Positions 61,812 through 64,000 of a stretch of 64,000 nt of DNA are shown here, piece by piece. The stretch is from assembly GCA_002298785.1 (NCBI GenBank), contig DBMR01000023.1, positions 8,928 to 72,927 on the forward strand. The letters run 5' to 3'. The DNA is from Verrucomicrobia subdivision 3 bacterium UBA693. GTDB taxonomy: Bacteria > Verrucomicrobiota > Verrucomicrobiia > Limisphaerales > UBA8199. Numbering within the stretch: position 1 is the first letter of the stretch; the number at the start of each line of letters is the position of its first letter. Under the pieces are notes generated by a model. The model had not been told where the DNA came from and did no database searches. It worked only from the letters and a program-made list of their open reading frames with translations. Both the position numbers and the translations under genes were made by a program.

Positions 61812-64000
61812 ATGCGCAAACTCATCGTACCCATCGTGTGCCTGGCGACGGTGCTCGCCGGCTGGTATCTGGTCAATTCAGCCACTCGCCCGGTCGCCTC
61901 CGGTCAAGTCCTCAACCCTCCACCAACCGCGCTCGCCAACGCGACTGGCGCGTCGGGAACAAAATCCGGCGCAACTTCCACCGCACCGATCCAGGTCACT
62001 ACCGCCCCGGGCCAACCCCTGGCAAACCCAACCGTACCGACGCAAACCAATTCCCCTGCCACACCGCCTCCATCGTCGGATGACAACTCATTAAGCTCCT
62101 CTGCAGTCGAGCAAATACTGGCGTTGCAGCAGGAAAAGGCAGCCCGATCCGAGGTCGAAAACAAGATCGACTCGCAATTGCTCTTCGCCCGAAAAATGAG
62201 CCACGGCGAGCCGATCGCCAAAGGGGTAAAAACCCTCCAGGTAGACCTGGACCACGACGCGCAAGGACGGGTGATGGTGGATATCACCGCGGCGGTTTCT
62301 CCTGCTCTGCTGGCCGCGATCGACGGTGGCGGTGGGAAAGTGATCAATAGTTTTGCCGAATACCAGGCCATTCGCGCGGCGCTGCCCCTTGACCGCATTT
62401 CGGACCTGGGTCAACGAAATGACATCAAGTTCATTGCCCCGGCGGCGAGGGCAGAACGCCACGTCGGCAGTGTGAATTCGGAAGGAGATGTCGCGGAAAA
62501 CGCCGCCACCGCCAGAACTGCGTTTGGCGTGAATGGCTCCGGGGTGAAGGTGGCCGTGCTCTCGGACAGCGTGGATTACCTGGCACAATCCCAAGCCTCC
62601 GCGGACCTGGGGACGGTGACGGTGCTCCCCGGCCAAAGCGGTGTGCCCGGTAGCGGCGAAGGCACCGCCATGCTGGAAATCGTACACGACCTCGCCCCGG
62701 GCGCCGCGCTCTACTACGCCACCGCGTTCAGCGGCGACGCCTCCTTTGCTAACAACATCCGCCAACTCCGAGCCGCCGGTTGCGACATCATCATCGACGA
62801 CGTCAGCTACTATAACGAAAGCCCTTTCCAGGATGGGATCATCGCGCAGGCGGTAAACGAGGTGACCGCAGCGGGGGCACTCTATTTCTCCTCCGCCGGC
62901 AATTCCGGAAACAAGAACGATGGCCAATCCGGGGTTTGGGAAGGCGATTTTGTGGATGGCGGGGCCGTGAGCGCGCCGATAACCGGTTCCGGACGCATCC
63001 ACAGTTTTGGGTCTGCCATCTATAACACCGCCCTGGCGGGAGGCAGTTCGAGACGCGTAGACCTGTTCTGGGCCGACCCGCTGGGTGGTGCGATCAACGA
63101 TTACGACGTCTACATCCTCGATGCCACTGGCGCTAATGTGTTGGGGGCGGCGAACAACACCCAAAACGGCACCCAAAACCCTTACGAATCCGCCAACAAA
63201 CTTGATCCGGGACAGCGCCTCGTGGTGGTGAAATATTCGGGCGCTGCGCGCTACCTGCAACTGAGCACCGGACGCGGGAAGCTCGCCATCAGCACCGCAG
63301 GCCAGGTCCGTGGACACAATTCGGCGGTTAATGCTTTTTGCGTGGCGGCCGTGCCCGCTGCGAATGCTACCGGCGCGTTTACCACTGCCGCCAAGGTGGA
63401 GACCTTCAGTTCAGACGGCCCCCGCCGAGTGTTCTTTAACCCGGACGGCTCGGCCATCACCCCGGGGAATTTTACTGCCACGGGAGGAACCGTCCGGCAA
63501 AAACCGGATATTGCCGCGGCTGACGGTGTGGTCACCACCCTCCCACCAAACAGCGGCCTGAACCCATTCTATGGCACGTCAGCGGCCGCGCCGCATGCAG
63601 GCGCGATTGCCGCGCTGCTCAAATCCTACCGCCCCACTTTGACGACCGCAGAAGTCCGCACCGCGCTCACCACGGGCGTGTTGGACATTGAAGCGGCCGG
63701 GGTAGACCGTGATTCCGGCTATGGATTGTTGATGGCTGACCTGGTGCTGCAATCAGTGACCATCGCCCAACCACCCACCCTCACTGCAATAACTCCAGCA
63801 AACGGGCCGGTTGGAACGGTGGTCACGATTACCGGCACCAAATTCAATGGCGTGACCAGCGTCAAGTTCAACGGCGTCGCCGCCACTTTCAATCCGGTTT
63901 CCAGCGTCCAACTGACCGCGACCACCCCCGTCGGAGCTACCACTGGGCCGATCACCGTTACCACCCCGGATGGCACCGCCACCAGCGCCGGCAATTTCAC
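61812..64000 (+). CDS. Subtilase-like secreted protease, partial, with IPT/TIG domain
   Basis: Open from ATG 61812 to the right edge (729 codons, no stop). Signal anchor MRKLIVPIVCLATVLAGWYL. A Thr/Pro-rich linker, then a propeptide-like region. The S8-type domain has Asp252 in VAVLSDSVD, oxyanion Asn in YFSSAGNSG and Ser590 in YGTSAAAPHAGA. The usual HGT histidine is replaced by Glu283 in GSGEGTAMLEIVHDLAPG, giving an Asp-Glu-Ser set reminiscent of sedolisin-type chemistry. After residue 650 an IPT/TIG domain begins (PPTLTAITPANGPVGT). The C-terminus lies outside the window. Confidence 0.82.
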   Translation, partial: MRKLIVPIVCLATVLAGWYLVNSATRPVASGQVLNPPPTALANATGASGTKSGATSTAPIQVTTAPGQPLANPTVPTQTNSPATPPPSSDDNSLSSSAVEQILALQQEKAARSEVENKIDSQLLFARKMSHGEPIAKGVKTLQVDLDHDAQGRVMVDITAAVSPALLAAIDGGGGKVINSFAEYQAIRAALPLDRISDLGQRNDIKFIAPAARAERHVGSVNSEGDVAENAATARTAFGVNGSGVKVAVLSDSVDYLAQSQASADLGTVTVLPGQSGVPGSGEGTAMLEIVHDLAPGAALYYATAFSGDASFANNIRQLRAAGCDIIIDDVSYYNESPFQDGIIAQAVNEVTAAGALYFSSAGNSGNKNDGQSGVWEGDFVDGGAVSAPITGSGRIHSFGSAIYNTALAGGSSRRVDLFWADPLGGAINDYDVYILDATGANVLGAANNTQNGTQNPYESANKLDPGQRLVVVKYSGAARYLQLSTGRGKLAISTAGQVRGHNSAVNAFCVAAVPAANATGAFTTAAKVETFSSDGPRRVFFNPDGSAITPGNFTATGGTVRQKPDIAAADGVVTTLPPNSGLNPFYGTSAAAPHAGAIAALLKSYRPTLTTAEVRTALTTGVLDIEAAGVDRDSGYGLLMADLVLQSVTIAQPPTLTAITPANGPVGTVVTITGTKFNGVTSVKFNGVAATFNPVSSVQLTATTPVGATTGPITVTTPDGTATSAGNF

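Noticed and set aside
62091..63317. A 408-codon minus-strand frame over the subtilase-like gene
   Set aside because: The plus-strand protease has ordered Asp and Ser motifs in the same region; the antisense frame has none.

Overview
The window looks like chromosome from a Verrucomicrobia-type bacterium (Pedosphaera/Limisphaerales-like). This is inferred from protein content: sulfatase, two DUF4838 proteins, DUF1080, DUF2961, CotH/lamin-tail, autotransporter-type beta-strand repeats, a PEP-CTERM protein, and many secreted proteins ending in a shared C-terminal beta module. No rRNA or other marker gene was available to confirm it.

Layout. 1-2591 (minus) is the start of a giant secreted Kelch/RCC1 protein that runs off the left edge. 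2968-3120 encodes a very small lipoprotein, followed by a shared hairpin terminator. 3165-15920 is a minus-strand accessory island. Reading from its likely promoter near 16.07 kb, it encodes a conserved unknown protein, a PD-(D/E)XK nuclease, a YubB/Api92-like protein, a RadC/JAB protein, a WGR-ATP-dependent DNA ligase, a sliding clamp with a coiled-coil tail, an HEXXH metallopeptidase, a C39-like cysteine peptidase, a membrane protein, DUF3150, DUF1257 (Ycf35-like) and DUF2997. After an insertion of unrelated genes (5.0-7.4 kb) come a SWIM zinc finger protein and a Ycf46-like AAA+ ATPase. Seven untranslated gaps in this island each hold a hairpin. I consider this island the most likely undescribed system in the window: a DNA-maintenance, element-replication or conflict module.

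16.1-25 kb holds a pseudogene remnant, a coupled pair of secreted proteins (one of 1222 aa with four repeated modules), a LamG protein, RNase HI, a zinc-ribbon membrane protein, and a scar with the 5' half of a tRNA-Leu next to a possible integrase tail. 25-34 kb has a periplasmic metallo-beta-lactamase-fold protein, two hypothetical proteins, a GH9 cellulase coupled to an unknown secreted protein, and an FG-GAP protein.

34-64 kb is a polysaccharide-utilisation-like region: a GH106-like protein, two DUF4838 proteins, an exported nuclease/phosphatase, a beta-strand repeat protein, a PEP-CTERM protein, a sulfatase, an alpha/beta hydrolase, DUF1080, a 1789-aa CotH/lamin-tail protein, a papain-like peptidase fused to DUF2961 (GH172-type), a NagX-like membrane acyltransferase, and a subtilase-like protease cut by the right edge. 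Most of these have signal peptides, which suggests envelope or extracellular glycan breakdown. No CRISPR array, rRNA or complete IS element was seen.
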